Of a stretch of DNA of 64,000 bases, positions 23,611-31,345 are shown piece by piece. The stretch lies in NCBI GenBank assembly GCA_027315345.1, contig DAHUYE010000085.1, positions 62,001 to 126,000 of the forward strand, written 5' to 3'. How positions within the stretch are numbered: the stretch's first letter is position 1; the number at the start of each line of letters is the position of its first letter. Under the pieces are notes generated by a model, which was given only the letters and a program-made list of their open reading frames with translations, was not told the origin of the DNA and searched no databases. A program made the position numbers and the translations under genes. Source of the stretch: Actinomycetota bacterium. Its GTDB lineage: Bacteria > Actinomycetota > Acidimicrobiia > Acidimicrobiales > JAJPHE01.

Positions 23611-24812
23611 CAGCGGTCGGTCCCGCAGCGCAGCCAGGCCACCGGCTGGCCGTCGGTGACCCGCTCCCCGTCCACGGCCAGCAGCCCCTGCAACGTCCCG
23701 GCGAAGGGACTCCGCACTTCGCTACTCCCCACCGTCCCCAGGAGCTGGCCGACCTCGATCTCCTGGCCTGTCCGCAGAGGACCGTCAACGGGCTTGGCGT
23801 AGACGCCGGTCATGGGGCTGACCACCACCCGTTCGGACACGTACAGGTGCTCGCCCTGGTGCTGGGCCACATAGGCCTGCAGCGGGCTGGCTCCGGCCAG
23901 GCTCTCCACCAGGGTGTCGAGATCGTCCGGGCCCGACACGCTGACGGCCCGCACTTCCGGGGCGATGCGGCGCACCAGCCCGGTCAGCACCGCCCCCGGG
24001 CCGACCTCGACGAAGGCGGGGGAGTCGGGGTCGGACGCCACCAGGGCGTCGATGGTCTGGCGCCAGCGGACCGGGGAGCAGAGCTGGGCGGAGAGAAGCG
24101 AGGACCACTCATCGGCGGAGGAATGGACCCGGGCGTCGACATTGGCGGTGACCGGCACTTCCAGGGAGTGGAAGCTCACCTCGGCCAGGGCTTTGCGCAG
24201 CCGGCTGCGGGCCGGCTCCATGAGCGGGGTGTGGAAGGCCCCGCCGACGGGCAGGCCCATGACCCGCTTGGCTCCCATCTGCTTGGCGACCTCACCGGCG
24301 GCGGCCACGCCGTCAGCGGAGCCGGCTATGACCACCTGGCCCGGGGCGTTGTAGTTGGCCACCCAGGCCTCGGCCTCGGCCCGCACGCAGGCGGCCTCGA
24401 CGTCATCGTCCTCCAACCCCAGCACGGCCGCCATGGTCCCGGGGTGGTCCTCGGCGGCAGCCTGCATCGCCTCGCCCCGTTCGGTGACCAGCCGGACCCC
24501 GTCCTCGAAGGAGATGGCTCCGCTGGCCACCAGGGCCGAGTACTCACCGAGGGAATGCCCGGCGCAGGCCGAGGGGGACAGCCCCAGCCGCTCGATGGCA
24601 TCGAGCACCACCAGGCTGAGGGTGAAGGTGGCCAGCTGGGCGTTGCGGGTCTGGGTCAGCTCGTCCTTGTCGGCGTGGAGTAGGAGACGGGTCACGTCGC
24701 GCTCGGCTGCCTCCGAGGCATCGCCTACCAGCTCCCAGGAGGGGTGGTCCGCCCAGGCCTCGCCCATGCCGGGCTTCTGGGATCCCTGACCGGGGAAGGT
24801 GAAGGTCAGCAC
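23610..24812 (-). CDS. fabD: malonyl-CoA:ACP transacylase (FabD) with C-terminal biotinyl/lipoyl-like domain
   Basis: Residues 1-305 are a complete FabD that loads malonyl groups on ACP: FPGQGSQKPGMG, nucleophile S87 in GHSLGEYSAL, H194 in GAFHTPLM and the C-terminal VEVGPGAVLTGLV. Residues 325-397 are extra: two half-repeats, VVVSPMTGVYAKPV and EVRSPFAGTLQGLLAVDGER, ending GQPVAWLR, as in biotinyl/lipoyl barrels. At the hairpin where such domains carry the modified Lys (EAMKM or equivalents) the sequence reads VGSSEV, so it should not be biotinylated or lipoylated. Start GTG 24812 has GGAGG 7-8 bases upstream. Normal FabD is about 310 residues; the extension is in frame with no stop. Confidence 0.9.
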   Translation of the reverse strand: MLTFTFPGQGSQKPGMGEAWADHPSWELVGDASEAAERDVTRLLLHADKDELTQTRNAQLATFTLSLVVLDAIERLGLSPSACAGHSLGEYSALVASGAISFEDGVRLVTERGEAMQAAAEDHPGTMAAVLGLEDDDVEAACVRAEAEAWVANYNAPGQVVIAGSADGVAAAGEVAKQMGAKRVMGLPVGGAFHTPLMEPARSRLRKALAEVSFHSLEVPVTANVDARVHSSADEWSSLLSAQLCSPVRWRQTIDALVASDPDSPAFVEVGPGAVLTGLVRRIAPEVRAVSVSGPDDLDTLVESLAGASPLQAYVAQHQGEHLYVSERVVVSPMTGVYAKPVDGPLRTGQEIEVGQLLGTVGSSEVRSPFAGTLQGLLAVDGERVTDGQPVAWLRCGTDR

Positions 24813-24887
24813 GGCGCCGCCTCCAGGGGCCCGACCTCTCGGGCCCCGGGCCCGGGCCGGGTGCCCACGGCCACGGTGGCGGTTCCC

Positions 24888-25001
24888 TCAGCGACGGCTG
24901 CCACGGCCCTCGTTCAGGGTCAGCAGGATCTGGCGGAGGGTGGAGAGGAAGCCGAGCAGGGCGACCGGGACCAGCCAGCGCAGGCGGGTAGCGGTGGACA
25001 T
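24888..25001 (-). CDS. candidate 37-residue single-pass membrane protein
   Basis: A short frame from ATG 25001 encodes 37 residues: a short basic N-terminus (MSTATRLR), one hydrophobic helix (about 9-21, WLVPVALLGFLSTL), then a more polar helix and a basic tail ending GRGSRR. It lies upstream of fabD on the same strand (75-base gap). A TAGCCT box sits exactly 7 bases before the ATG, the same arrangement as at clear genes in this window, which is the main reason for calling it. It may be the promoter-proximal ORF of the fab operon. No family recognised. Confidence 0.4.
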   Translation of the reverse strand: MSTATRLRWLVPVALLGFLSTLRQILLTLNEGRGSRR

Positions 25002-25008
25002 CGGCTCG

Positions 25009-25014
25009 AGGCTA
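25009..25014 (-). promoter_or_regulatory. -10 box TAGCCT ahead of the 37-residue ORF/fab operon
   Basis: TAGCCT on the minus strand is followed by 7 bases and ATG 25001. It is the best promoter candidate seen for the fabD-fabF operon. Confidence 0.4.
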
Positions 25015-25100
25015 CGGGACCACCGCCGGCTTGTCATCGCTACTGTGCGGTAACCACCCCGGCCGGCCCTTAGTAGCCTGACCGGTACCTTGTCGGGCGC

Positions 25101-25187
25101 GCCCGGATGATGGAACCGGCAGACATGATGGTCTCAAACACCATTGCCCGAGAGGGCGTGCGGGTTCGAATCCCGCTCCGGGCACCA
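25101..25187 (+). tRNA. tRNA-Leu (anticodon CAA), CCA encoded
   Basis: A class II tRNA folds by eye: acceptor GCCCGGA pairs with TCCGGGC, the anticodon stem ATGGT/ACCAT encloses loop CTCAAAC with anticodon CAA, a long variable arm TGCCCGAGAGGGCGT follows, and the T arm GCGGG-TTCGAAT-CCCGC is perfect. The CCA end is encoded at 25185-25187 after discriminator A25184. It reads UUG leucine codons, rare in this GC-rich genome. Confidence 0.95.
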
Positions 25188-25198
25188 AACCCCGCCGT

Positions 25199-25204
25199 TA
25201 GACT
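25199..25204 (+). promoter_or_regulatory. -10 box TAGACT, probable leaderless promoter
   Basis: TAGACT lies 12 bases after the tRNA end and is followed by 9 bases and ATG 25214. The same hexamer and spacing occur before the AftD-like gene at 47083. Confidence 0.45.
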
Positions 25205-25213
25205 CGCCTGACG

Positions 25214-25498
25214 ATGTCGTCGAGGTCACTGGTGGAGCGCCGCCTCATGGATGTGCATGCCCGCCTGAAGGAGGCCAGGGCCGAATTGGGCGTGCTCAAC
25301 GAGCAACTGGCCGTCCTGGCCGAGGCCGCTGACGATGCCCGTATCCGCTCGCTCGTGTCCGAGACCCCCGGCGCCGACCGGGAGCACCGGGACGCCCGCC
25401 GTCACGCCGAGGCCATGGCTCGCAGCCGGGCCGCGGTCGAATCTACCATCGCCGAGTTGGAATCGGCCCAGGACAAATTGCTGGAGCGGCTGCCGTGA
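25214..25498 (+). CDS. coiled-coil conserved hypothetical protein paired with ANTAR regulator
   Basis: Ninety-four residues, almost entirely helical and charged, with heptad-like leucines (LVERRLMDVHARLKEARAEL; ELGVLNEQLAVLAEAADDAR) and a second helix ending ELESAQDKLLERLP. It is probably a coiled-coil dimerisation or partner protein. Its stop overlaps the GTG of the ANTAR response regulator by 4 bases, so the two are made together and may interact. No enzymatic motif seen. ATG 25214 is supported by the upstream TAGACT box. Confidence 0.75.
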   Translation: MSSRSLVERRLMDVHARLKEARAELGVLNEQLAVLAEAADDARIRSLVSETPGADREHRDARRHAEAMARSRAAVESTIAELESAQDKLLERLP

Positions 25499-26109
25499 CT
25501 GCCCCCGAATCGATCCAGTCCGAGCCCACCGGCACCGGGGTGCGGGTGGTGATAGCCGAGGACGAGGCCATCATCCGACTCGACCTCAAGGAGATCCTGG
25601 AAGAGGAGGGCTACCAGGTAGTGGGGGAGACCGGGCGCGGTGACGAAGCCGTGGACCTGGTCCGCCAGCATCGCCCCGACCTGGCCATCCTCGACATCAA
25701 GATGCCGGGCAAGGACGGCCTGGAGGCGGCCCGGGAGATCACCTCCGAGCGCCTGGCCGGGGTCCTGATCCTCACCGCCTTCAGCCAGCGCAACCTGATC
25801 GAGGACGCCCGGGATGCCGGGGTGGTCTCCTATCTGGTCAAGCCGTTCCAGAAGGCCGAGCTGGTGCCCGCCTTGGAGGTGGCCCTGGCCCGCCATGCCG
25901 AGATCCGGGCCCTGGAGGACGAAAACCGTTCCCTGGCCGAGCAACTCGAGACCCGCCGCTTTCTGGACCGGGCCAAGGGCAAGCTGATGGACGACTTCGA
26001 CATGAAGGAGAACGACGCCTTCGGTTTCATCCGCAGCGCCGCCATGCGCCAGCGCATCACCCTGAGGGCGGCATCGGAGCAAGTGCTGGAGGGCGCTCTG
26101 CTCCCGTAG
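25495..26109 (+). CDS. response regulator with ANTAR RNA-binding output domain (PdtaR-like)
   Basis: A 204-residue two-component regulator. The receiver domain (15-130) has acidic E22-D23, phosphoacceptor D67 in AILDIKMPG, and the conserved Lys in LVKPFQKAE. Residues 140-198 form an ANTAR domain (LETRRFLDRAKGKLMDDFDM, then AFGFIRSAAMRQRITLRAAS) that binds dual-hexaloop RNA to prevent transcription termination. It resembles PdtaR of mycobacteria, whose kinase PdtaS is encoded elsewhere; no histidine kinase lies nearby here. GTG 25495 overlaps the preceding gene by 4 bases. Confidence 0.93.
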   Translation: MTAPESIQSEPTGTGVRVVIAEDEAIIRLDLKEILEEEGYQVVGETGRGDEAVDLVRQHRPDLAILDIKMPGKDGLEAAREITSERLAGVLILTAFSQRNLIEDARDAGVVSYLVKPFQKAELVPALEVALARHAEIRALEDENRSLAEQLETRRFLDRAKGKLMDDFDMKENDAFGFIRSAAMRQRITLRAASEQVLEGALLP

Positions 26110-26115
26110 CGGCCG

Positions 26116-26121
26116 TACCAT
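26116..26121 (+). promoter_or_regulatory. -10 box TACCAT, probable leaderless promoter of polA
   Basis: TACCAT overlaps the first in-frame ATG (26120) and is followed by 7 bases and the in-frame GTG at 26129. The box therefore favours the GTG as the true start. Confidence 0.5.
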
Positions 26122-26128
26122 GGCCGGA

Positions 26129-28834
26129 GTGCGCCGGCTCATGCTCCTGGATGGCAACTCCCTGGCCTATCGGGCCTTTTTCGCTCTGCCCACCGACATG
26201 GCCACCGCCTCGGGCCAGGTCACCAACGCCGTGTTCGGGTTCACCTCCATGCTGGTCAACCTGTTGCGCGACCATCAGCCCGACGGCGTGGCCGTGGCCT
26301 TCGACCGGCCCGAGCCCACCTTCCGCCATGAGATGGCCGACGACTACAAGGCCGGCCGGGCCGAGACACCGGACATCCTGCGCCAGCAGATGGGCCTGGT
26401 CCGCCAGTTGGTGGAAACGCTGCAGCTCCCCATGCTGGAGTTGGCCGGTTACGAAGCCGATGACATCATCGCCACCCTGGCCACCCGGGCCCGCGACGAG
26501 GGGGTCGAGGTAATCGTGGTCACCGGGGACCGCGACGTTTACCAGTTGGTCGAGGACCCCCTGGTGAAGGTCCTCTACAACCGCCGGGGCGTCTCCGACT
26601 ACGTCCTCTACGACGAAGCCGGTATCAAAGAACGCACCGGCGTCACCCCTGATCCGTATCCGCAGTACGCCGCCCTGCGCGGCGATCCGTCCGACAACAT
26701 CGCCGGCGTTCCCGGGGTGGGGGAGAAGACGGCGGCCAAGCTGCTCAACGACTACGGAAGCCTCGACGGCGTTTTCGCCAACCTGGAGAAGTGCACCCCC
26801 AAGCTGCGCCAGAGCCTGGGCGAGAGTGAGGCCCGGGTCAGGAAGAACGTGTTGCTCACCCCGCTGGTGCGCGACGTCCCACTCGATGTGGCCATCGAGG
26901 ACCTCCGCATGGGCGACTGGGACCGCGACGCCACCCGCCAGCTGTTCAACTTCCTGGAGTTCCGCACCCTGTGGGACCGCCTCATCGAAGCGGTGGGTGA
27001 CAGTTCGGCGGTGGCGTCCGGCCCGATGCCGACGGTAGAGGCCGCCGTCTCCCGTCCCGAGGACCCCCAGCTGGCCGTGGCGGACATCGAAGCCCTGGCC
27101 GCCCACCCGGCCCTGGCCGTGGAGGCGGCGTGGGAAGGGGCGCCGGCCCGGTCCCTGCTTACCGGCCTCGCCCTGAGCCCGGCCGTCGTCGCCGGCGGGA
27201 CCGGAACCGCCGATCCGCAGGCGTCGGGCCACGTGCTGTGGCTCTCCTCCGAGTTGCTGGCCCATCCCTCCGTGCGGGACGCCCTGGGGGCGCTGCTGCG
27301 CACCCGGCCCGTCATCGCCCACCGGGCCAAGGAACTCATGCGGGGCCTGATGGAGATGGGCGTCGAGGTGGGCGCCCTGGCCATGGACACCGCCGTGGCC
27401 TCCTACCTGCTGGATCCGGCCGACACCCAGTACCTGTTGGAGGACATCACCGTCCGCTACGCCCAGATGGAGGTGGCCCCGCCCGGATCGGCGCCGTCGG
27501 GCCAGTTGGATCTGGATGGGGACGGGGTGGACCCGGCCGAGGCCGCCGCCGTGCGGGCCGTGGCCGTGGCGGCTGTGGCCGTGCCTCTGAGCGCTGCCCT
27601 CGACGCCCAGGGTCTGCGCCTCCTGCACGATGAGATCGAGACGCCCCTGGTCCGGGTCCTGGCCCGCATGGAGGTGGTCGGGGTAAGGGTCGACTCCGAT
27701 TACCTGCGGGAGCTCAGCACCGGCCTCAACGAGGCCTGCGCCCGCCTGGAGGCCTCCATCCACGATCTGGCCGGGGAGAGCTTCAACGTCAACTCCACGC
27801 CCCAGCTGCGCGCCGTGCTGTTCGAGAAGCTCGGCCTCAGCCCTCTCAAGCGCACCAAGACCGGCTTCTCCACCGACGCCCAGTCCCTGGAACGCCTCCG
27901 GGGCCAGCACCCCATCATCGACGCTCTCCTCCAGTACCGGGAAGTGGAGAAACTGCGCTCGACCTACGGGGAGGGTCTGCTCAACGAGGTCGGTCCGGAC
28001 GGGCGCATCCACGCCACCTTCAATCAGACGGTGGCCCGCACCGGCCGGCTCTCCTCCGATCAGCCCAACCTGCACAACATCCCGGTGCGCAGCGAGGAGG
28101 GCCGGCGCTTCCGCCGGGCCTTCATCCCCTCCGACGGGTTCCGTTTCCTGGTGGCCGACTACAACCAGATCGAGCTGCGCGTCATCGCCCACCTCTCCCA
28201 GGACCCGGGCCTGGTGGCCGCCTTCACCGAGGGCCTGGACATCCATCGGGCCACGGCGGCGCGCATCTTCAACGTGGAGCCGGAAAAGGTGGACATCGGC
28301 CAGCGCTCCAAGGCCAAGATGGTCTCCTACGGCCTGGCCTACGGCATGGAGGCATTCGGCCTGGCTCAGCGCCTGGGGGTTCCGGTGTCGGAGGCGACCG
28401 TCATCCTCGACGCCTACTTCGAGGGCTTCCCGTCGGTGCGGAGTTACATGGATGCCACCGTGGCCGAGGCCCGGAAGAAGGGCTACACCGAGACCATCTT
28501 CGGCCGTCGCCGCCAGATCCCCGAACTGGCCTCGGGCAACCCTCGGGTCCGCCAGGCCGGGGAGCGCCAGGCCATGAACGCTGGCATCCAGGGCCTGGCC
28601 GCCGACATCTTCAAGGTGGCCCTGGTGCGGCTGGACAACGGTCTGGAGTCGACCGGCATGCGCTCCCGGCTCATCCTCCAGGTCCATGACGAGGTCATCC
28701 TGGAGGTCCCGCCCGAGGAGGAGGACCAGGCGGCCCAGCTCACCGTCGACGCCATGACCAACGCCGCCGACCTGACCGTCCCGCTGGTGGCCGAGGTCAG
28801 CTGGGGCGCCAGCTGGGCCGACGCCAAGGGATGA
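26129..28834 (+). CDS. polA: DNA polymerase I
   Basis: About 901 residues: an N-terminal 5' nuclease domain (LMLLDGNSLAYRAFFALP, AFDRPEPTFRHEM, YEADDIIATLA, GDPSDNIAGVPGVGEKTAAK), a middle 3'-5' exonuclease-like domain, and a C-terminal polymerase with motif A DYNQIELRVIAHLS, motif B RSKAKMVSYGLAYGM and motif C QVHDEVILE. In the middle domain the first exonuclease motif reads AVEAAWEG where an Asp-x-Glu pair is expected, so proofreading is probably lost, as in many actinobacterial PolA. I prefer GTG 26129 (7 bases after a TACCAT box); ATG 26120, 9 bases earlier, is the alternative. The stop overlaps the methyltransferase start by 4 bases. Confidence 0.95.
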   Translation: MRRLMLLDGNSLAYRAFFALPTDMATASGQVTNAVFGFTSMLVNLLRDHQPDGVAVAFDRPEPTFRHEMADDYKAGRAETPDILRQQMGLVRQLVETLQLPMLELAGYEADDIIATLATRARDEGVEVIVVTGDRDVYQLVEDPLVKVLYNRRGVSDYVLYDEAGIKERTGVTPDPYPQYAALRGDPSDNIAGVPGVGEKTAAKLLNDYGSLDGVFANLEKCTPKLRQSLGESEARVRKNVLLTPLVRDVPLDVAIEDLRMGDWDRDATRQLFNFLEFRTLWDRLIEAVGDSSAVASGPMPTVEAAVSRPEDPQLAVADIEALAAHPALAVEAAWEGAPARSLLTGLALSPAVVAGGTGTADPQASGHVLWLSSELLAHPSVRDALGALLRTRPVIAHRAKELMRGLMEMGVEVGALAMDTAVASYLLDPADTQYLLEDITVRYAQMEVAPPGSAPSGQLDLDGDGVDPAEAAAVRAVAVAAVAVPLSAALDAQGLRLLHDEIETPLVRVLARMEVVGVRVDSDYLRELSTGLNEACARLEASIHDLAGESFNVNSTPQLRAVLFEKLGLSPLKRTKTGFSTDAQSLERLRGQHPIIDALLQYREVEKLRSTYGEGLLNEVGPDGRIHATFNQTVARTGRLSSDQPNLHNIPVRSEEGRRFRRAFIPSDGFRFLVADYNQIELRVIAHLSQDPGLVAAFTEGLDIHRATAARIFNVEPEKVDIGQRSKAKMVSYGLAYGMEAFGLAQRLGVPVSEATVILDAYFEGFPSVRSYMDATVAEARKKGYTETIFGRRRQIPELASGNPRVRQAGERQAMNAGIQGLAADIFKVALVRLDNGLESTGMRSRLILQVHDEVILEVPPEEEDQAAQLTVDAMTNAADLTVPLVAEVSWGASWADAKG

Positions 28835-29544
28835 GCGTCTACCGGGAGTTATCGGCCTACACCGGCGCCTCCTACCTGCGTTACTCCTTCACCAAAGGCA
28901 CTGAGCAGGAGGTGGATTTTCTGATCGGTACGCTCGGCCTGGCCCCCGGCACGCGGGTCCTCGACGCCGGCTGTGGCCCGGGGCGCCACTCCCTGGACCT
29001 GGCCCACCGGGGTATGGAGGTCGTCGGTGTCGATCTGGCCTTTCCCTTCCTGGAAGTGGCCCGGGACACGTCCGGAGAGTCCCGGGCCGGCTTCGTCCAG
29101 GGCGACGTCCGGCGCCTGCCGCTCCGGCCCGGCTCTTTCGACGCCGCCATCTGTCTGTGCCAGGGCGGCTTCGGGCTCCTGGGTGGGTCCGAGGACGAAG
29201 GAGCCGCCCTGGGTGAGCTGGCCCGGGCATTGCGCCCCGGCGGGCGCTTGGCCCTGACCGCCTTCTCCTCCTGGTACGCCGTCAAGTGGCTGGCCGAAGG
29301 GGAGGCCTTCGATGCCGGGACCGGCGTTCTCCATGAGACGGCCCGGGTCCGGGACCGGACCGGGGACCGGGAGGCGGAATTCGCCCTGGAGCACACCTGT
29401 TTCACCCCTCGGGAGCTGCGGCTGATGGCCGCCGCCGCCGGCCTGCGGGTCGAGGCCCTGTGGTCGGTGGAGCCGGGCCGTTACGAGGCCAGGGCCCCGG
29501 AGGTGGACCGGCCCGAGTGGCTGATGGTGGCAGTGGTAACCTGA
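28831..29544 (+). CDS. class I SAM-dependent methyltransferase
   Basis: A 237-residue Rossmann-fold methyltransferase. Motif I is RVLDAGCGPGRHSLDLA, motif II GMEVVGVDLAF, the VQGDVRRLPLRPGSFDAAIC segment marks motif III/IV, and LRPGGRLALTAF the later strand. The acceptor is unknown; similarity is to the small-molecule (UbiE/Methyltransf_11/25) group. ATG 28831 overlaps the polA stop (ATGA), so it is translated with DNA polymerase I, and rpsA follows 46 bases later. Confidence 0.85.
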   Translation: MSVYRELSAYTGASYLRYSFTKGTEQEVDFLIGTLGLAPGTRVLDAGCGPGRHSLDLAHRGMEVVGVDLAFPFLEVARDTSGESRAGFVQGDVRRLPLRPGSFDAAICLCQGGFGLLGGSEDEGAALGELARALRPGGRLALTAFSSWYAVKWLAEGEAFDAGTGVLHETARVRDRTGDREAEFALEHTCFTPRELRLMAAAAGLRVEALWSVEPGRYEARAPEVDRPEWLMVAVVT

Positions 29545-29590
29545 CGGGCTTTCTGTCCGCCTACCGAAAACTGAAGGTTCCCTACCCCCG

Positions 29591-31039
29591 ATGTCCGATC
29601 CCACCGCTACTTCCGAACTCCCCGACGGCGCCGGCACGGCCACCGCCACCATGCCCGATCCGGCCGCTTATGTCCCCCGGGAGATCGTGAGCGATGACCT
29701 GGACGGGATGAGTTTCGAGGATGCCATCTCCGCCACCATCGTCGAGTTCGACGACGGTGACATTGTCAAGGGCACCGTGGTCAAGGTGGACAAGGACGAG
29801 GTTCTCCTCGACATCGGCTTCAAGTCCGAGGGTGTAATCCCCAGCCGGGAGCTCTCCATCCGCCACGACGTCGACCCCTCCGAGGTCGTCACCCTGGGCG
29901 AAGAGATCGAGGCCCTGGTCCTCCAGAAGGAGGACAAGGAAGGCCGGCTGGTCCTGTCCAAGAAGCGGGCCCAGTACGAGCGGGCCTGGGGCACCATCGA
30001 GCGGATCAAGGAATCCGACGGCATGGTCGAGGGCCCGGTCATCGAAGTGGTCAAGGGTGGCCTCATCCTCGACATCGGCCTGCGCGGCTTCCTGCCCGCC
30101 TCCCTGGTCGAGTTGCGCCGGGTGCGGGATCTTCTGCCCTACGTGGGCAAGAAGCTCGAGGCCAAGATCATCGAGTTGGACAAGAACCGCAACAACGTCG
30201 TGCTCTCCCGCCGGGCCTGGCTGGAGGAGACCCAGCGAGAGCAGCGCGAGGAGTTCCTGGTCAACCTCAAGCCAGGGGAGGTGCGCCGGGGCGTCGTCTC
30301 CTCGGTGGTCAACTTCGGCGCCTTCGTCGACCTGGGGGGCATGGACGGCCTGGTCCACGTGTCCGAGTTGTCCTGGAAGCACGTCGACCACCCGTCCTCG
30401 GTGGTGCAGGTGGGCGATGAGATCGACGTGCAGGTCCTCGATGTGGACCTGGACAAGGAGCGGATCAGCCTCTCCTTGAAGGCCACCCAGCAGGATCCCT
30501 GGCAGGAGTTCGCCACCGCTCACCGGGTGGGCGAGCTGGTCTACGGCCGGGTCACCAAACTGGTTCCCTTCGGCGGCTTCGTCCAGGTCGGAGAGGGCAT
30601 CGAAGGCCTGGTGCACATCTCCGAGATGGCTGTGCATCACGTGGATCTGCCCGAGCAGGTGGTCACCCCGGGTGAGGAGCTGTGGGTCAAGATCATCGAC
30701 ATCGACCTCCAGCGCCGGCGCATCAGCCTGTCCATCAAGCAGGCCGCCGAGGGCGGTGAAGTTGCCGCCGAGTACCAGGAGCACTTCGGTGAGCACGCCT
30801 ATGACGATCAGGGCAACTACATCGGCACGGCCGAATACAGCGCCGGCGAATTCACGCCCGAGACCGAGGGGCAGGAGGCCTGGGCCGACTACGCCGCCGA
30901 GTTCGGCCACGTGGCCGGCCAGAGTGAGGGCGAGGCCCCCAGCACGGAGCCCACCGCCGCCGAGCCCACTGCTGCCACTGAGCCGGTCGAGCCGACCGCC
31001 GCCACTGAGCCGGTCGAGCCGACCGCTGAGGCCGAGTAG
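29591..31039 (+). CDS. rpsA: 30S ribosomal protein S1 (four S1 domains)
   Basis: 482 residues with four S1/OB RNA-binding repeats: about 52-122 (GDIVKGTVVKVDKDEVLLDI), 140-205 (GPVIEVVKGGLILDIGLRGF), 225-295 (GVVSSVVNFGAFVDLGGMDG) and 310-380 (GRVTKLVPFGGFVQVGEGIE). This matches the shorter actinobacterial S1, which lacks the last two domains of the E. coli protein. It helps load mRNA on the 30S subunit. The C-terminal 100 residues are acidic and end in Thr/Ala/Glu/Pro repeats partly created by a 27-base tandem duplication. No strong ribosome site precedes ATG 29591. Confidence 0.96.
   Translation: MSDPTATSELPDGAGTATATMPDPAAYVPREIVSDDLDGMSFEDAISATIVEFDDGDIVKGTVVKVDKDEVLLDIGFKSEGVIPSRELSIRHDVDPSEVVTLGEEIEALVLQKEDKEGRLVLSKKRAQYERAWGTIERIKESDGMVEGPVIEVVKGGLILDIGLRGFLPASLVELRRVRDLLPYVGKKLEAKIIELDKNRNNVVLSRRAWLEETQREQREEFLVNLKPGEVRRGVVSSVVNFGAFVDLGGMDGLVHVSELSWKHVDHPSSVVQVGDEIDVQVLDVDLDKERISLSLKATQQDPWQEFATAHRVGELVYGRVTKLVPFGGFVQVGEGIEGLVHISEMAVHHVDLPEQVVTPGEELWVKIIDIDLQRRRISLSIKQAAEGGEVAAEYQEHFGEHAYDDQGNYIGTAEYSAGEFTPETEGQEAWADYAAEFGHVAGQSEGEAPSTEPTAAEPTAATEPVEPTAATEPVEPTAEAE
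30971..31024 (+). repeat. 27-bp tandem duplication in the rpsA 3' end
   Basis: Two adjacent 27-base copies (30971-30997 and 30998-31024) differ at one base and encode AATEPVEPT twice in the acidic S1 tail. It is in frame, so copy-number change would lengthen or shorten the tail by nine residues. Confidence 0.85.
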
Positions 31040-31043
31040 GGCT

Positions 31044-31280
31044 CTAACCGGTGATGGCGACTTCGCCGGCCTGTCTCAGCAGGTCGGCCACCGCTTCAGC
31101 CGGATAACTGCGGATTCCCCTCGGTCCGACCACCGTCGGAAGCCGCCCCCGCCGGCTCCACTCCAGGACGGTCCGCTCGGAGACCTGGAACAGCACGGCC
31201 ACCTCCCGGCCTCTCAGGGTGCGGGCCGCCAGGCCGCCGGCCGTCAGTTCGTCCAGCAGTTCGGTCCGGGTGGCGACCAA
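31044..31280 (-). CDS. BldC-like MerR-type HTH DNA-binding protein
   Basis: From TTG 31280 the product is 78 residues with one winged helix-turn-helix: LRGREVAVLFQVSERTVLEW followed by SRRGRLPTVVGPRGIRSYPA and a final helix, the same plan as the developmental regulator BldC and excisionase-like small MerR proteins. TTG 31280 is chosen because GGGAGG lies 5 bases upstream; longer starts, up to 31373, would overlap the glycosyltransferase start on the other strand. It converges on rpsA (4-base gap) and is divergent from the envelope glycan operon, so it could regulate that operon, which is inference from position. Confidence 0.75.
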   Translation of the reverse strand: MVATRTELLDELTAGGLAARTLRGREVAVLFQVSERTVLEWSRRGRLPTVVGPRGIRSYPAEAVADLLRQAGEVAITG

Positions 31281-31285
31281 GGATT

Positions 31286-31291
31286 CCTCCC
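31286..31291 (-). promoter_or_regulatory. ribosome binding site (GGGAGG) deciding the TTG start of the BldC-like gene
   Basis: GGGAGG on the minus strand lies 5 bases before TTG 31280. It is the only strong Shine-Dalgarno-like run upstream of the HTH core. Confidence 0.5.
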
Positions 31292-31345
31292 ACGTCTTGA
31301 GAGTCGGTGCTTTGGAAAGAGTGATGATTGCGCGCCGGACCTGAA

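Noticed and set aside
24744-25073. 109-codon plus-strand frame in the gap before the tRNA
   Set aside because: Low-complexity product, no promoter or ribosome site; the minus-strand 37-codon ORF with a -10 box is the better candidate.
26700-27250. Possible active proofreading domain in PolA
   Set aside because: The first exonuclease motif has AVEAAWEG instead of an Asp-x-Glu pair, so activity is unlikely.
26057-28687. 876-codon minus-strand open frame
   Set aside because: Antisense shadow of polA; the product is rich in His/Gln/Gly with no recognisable domain.
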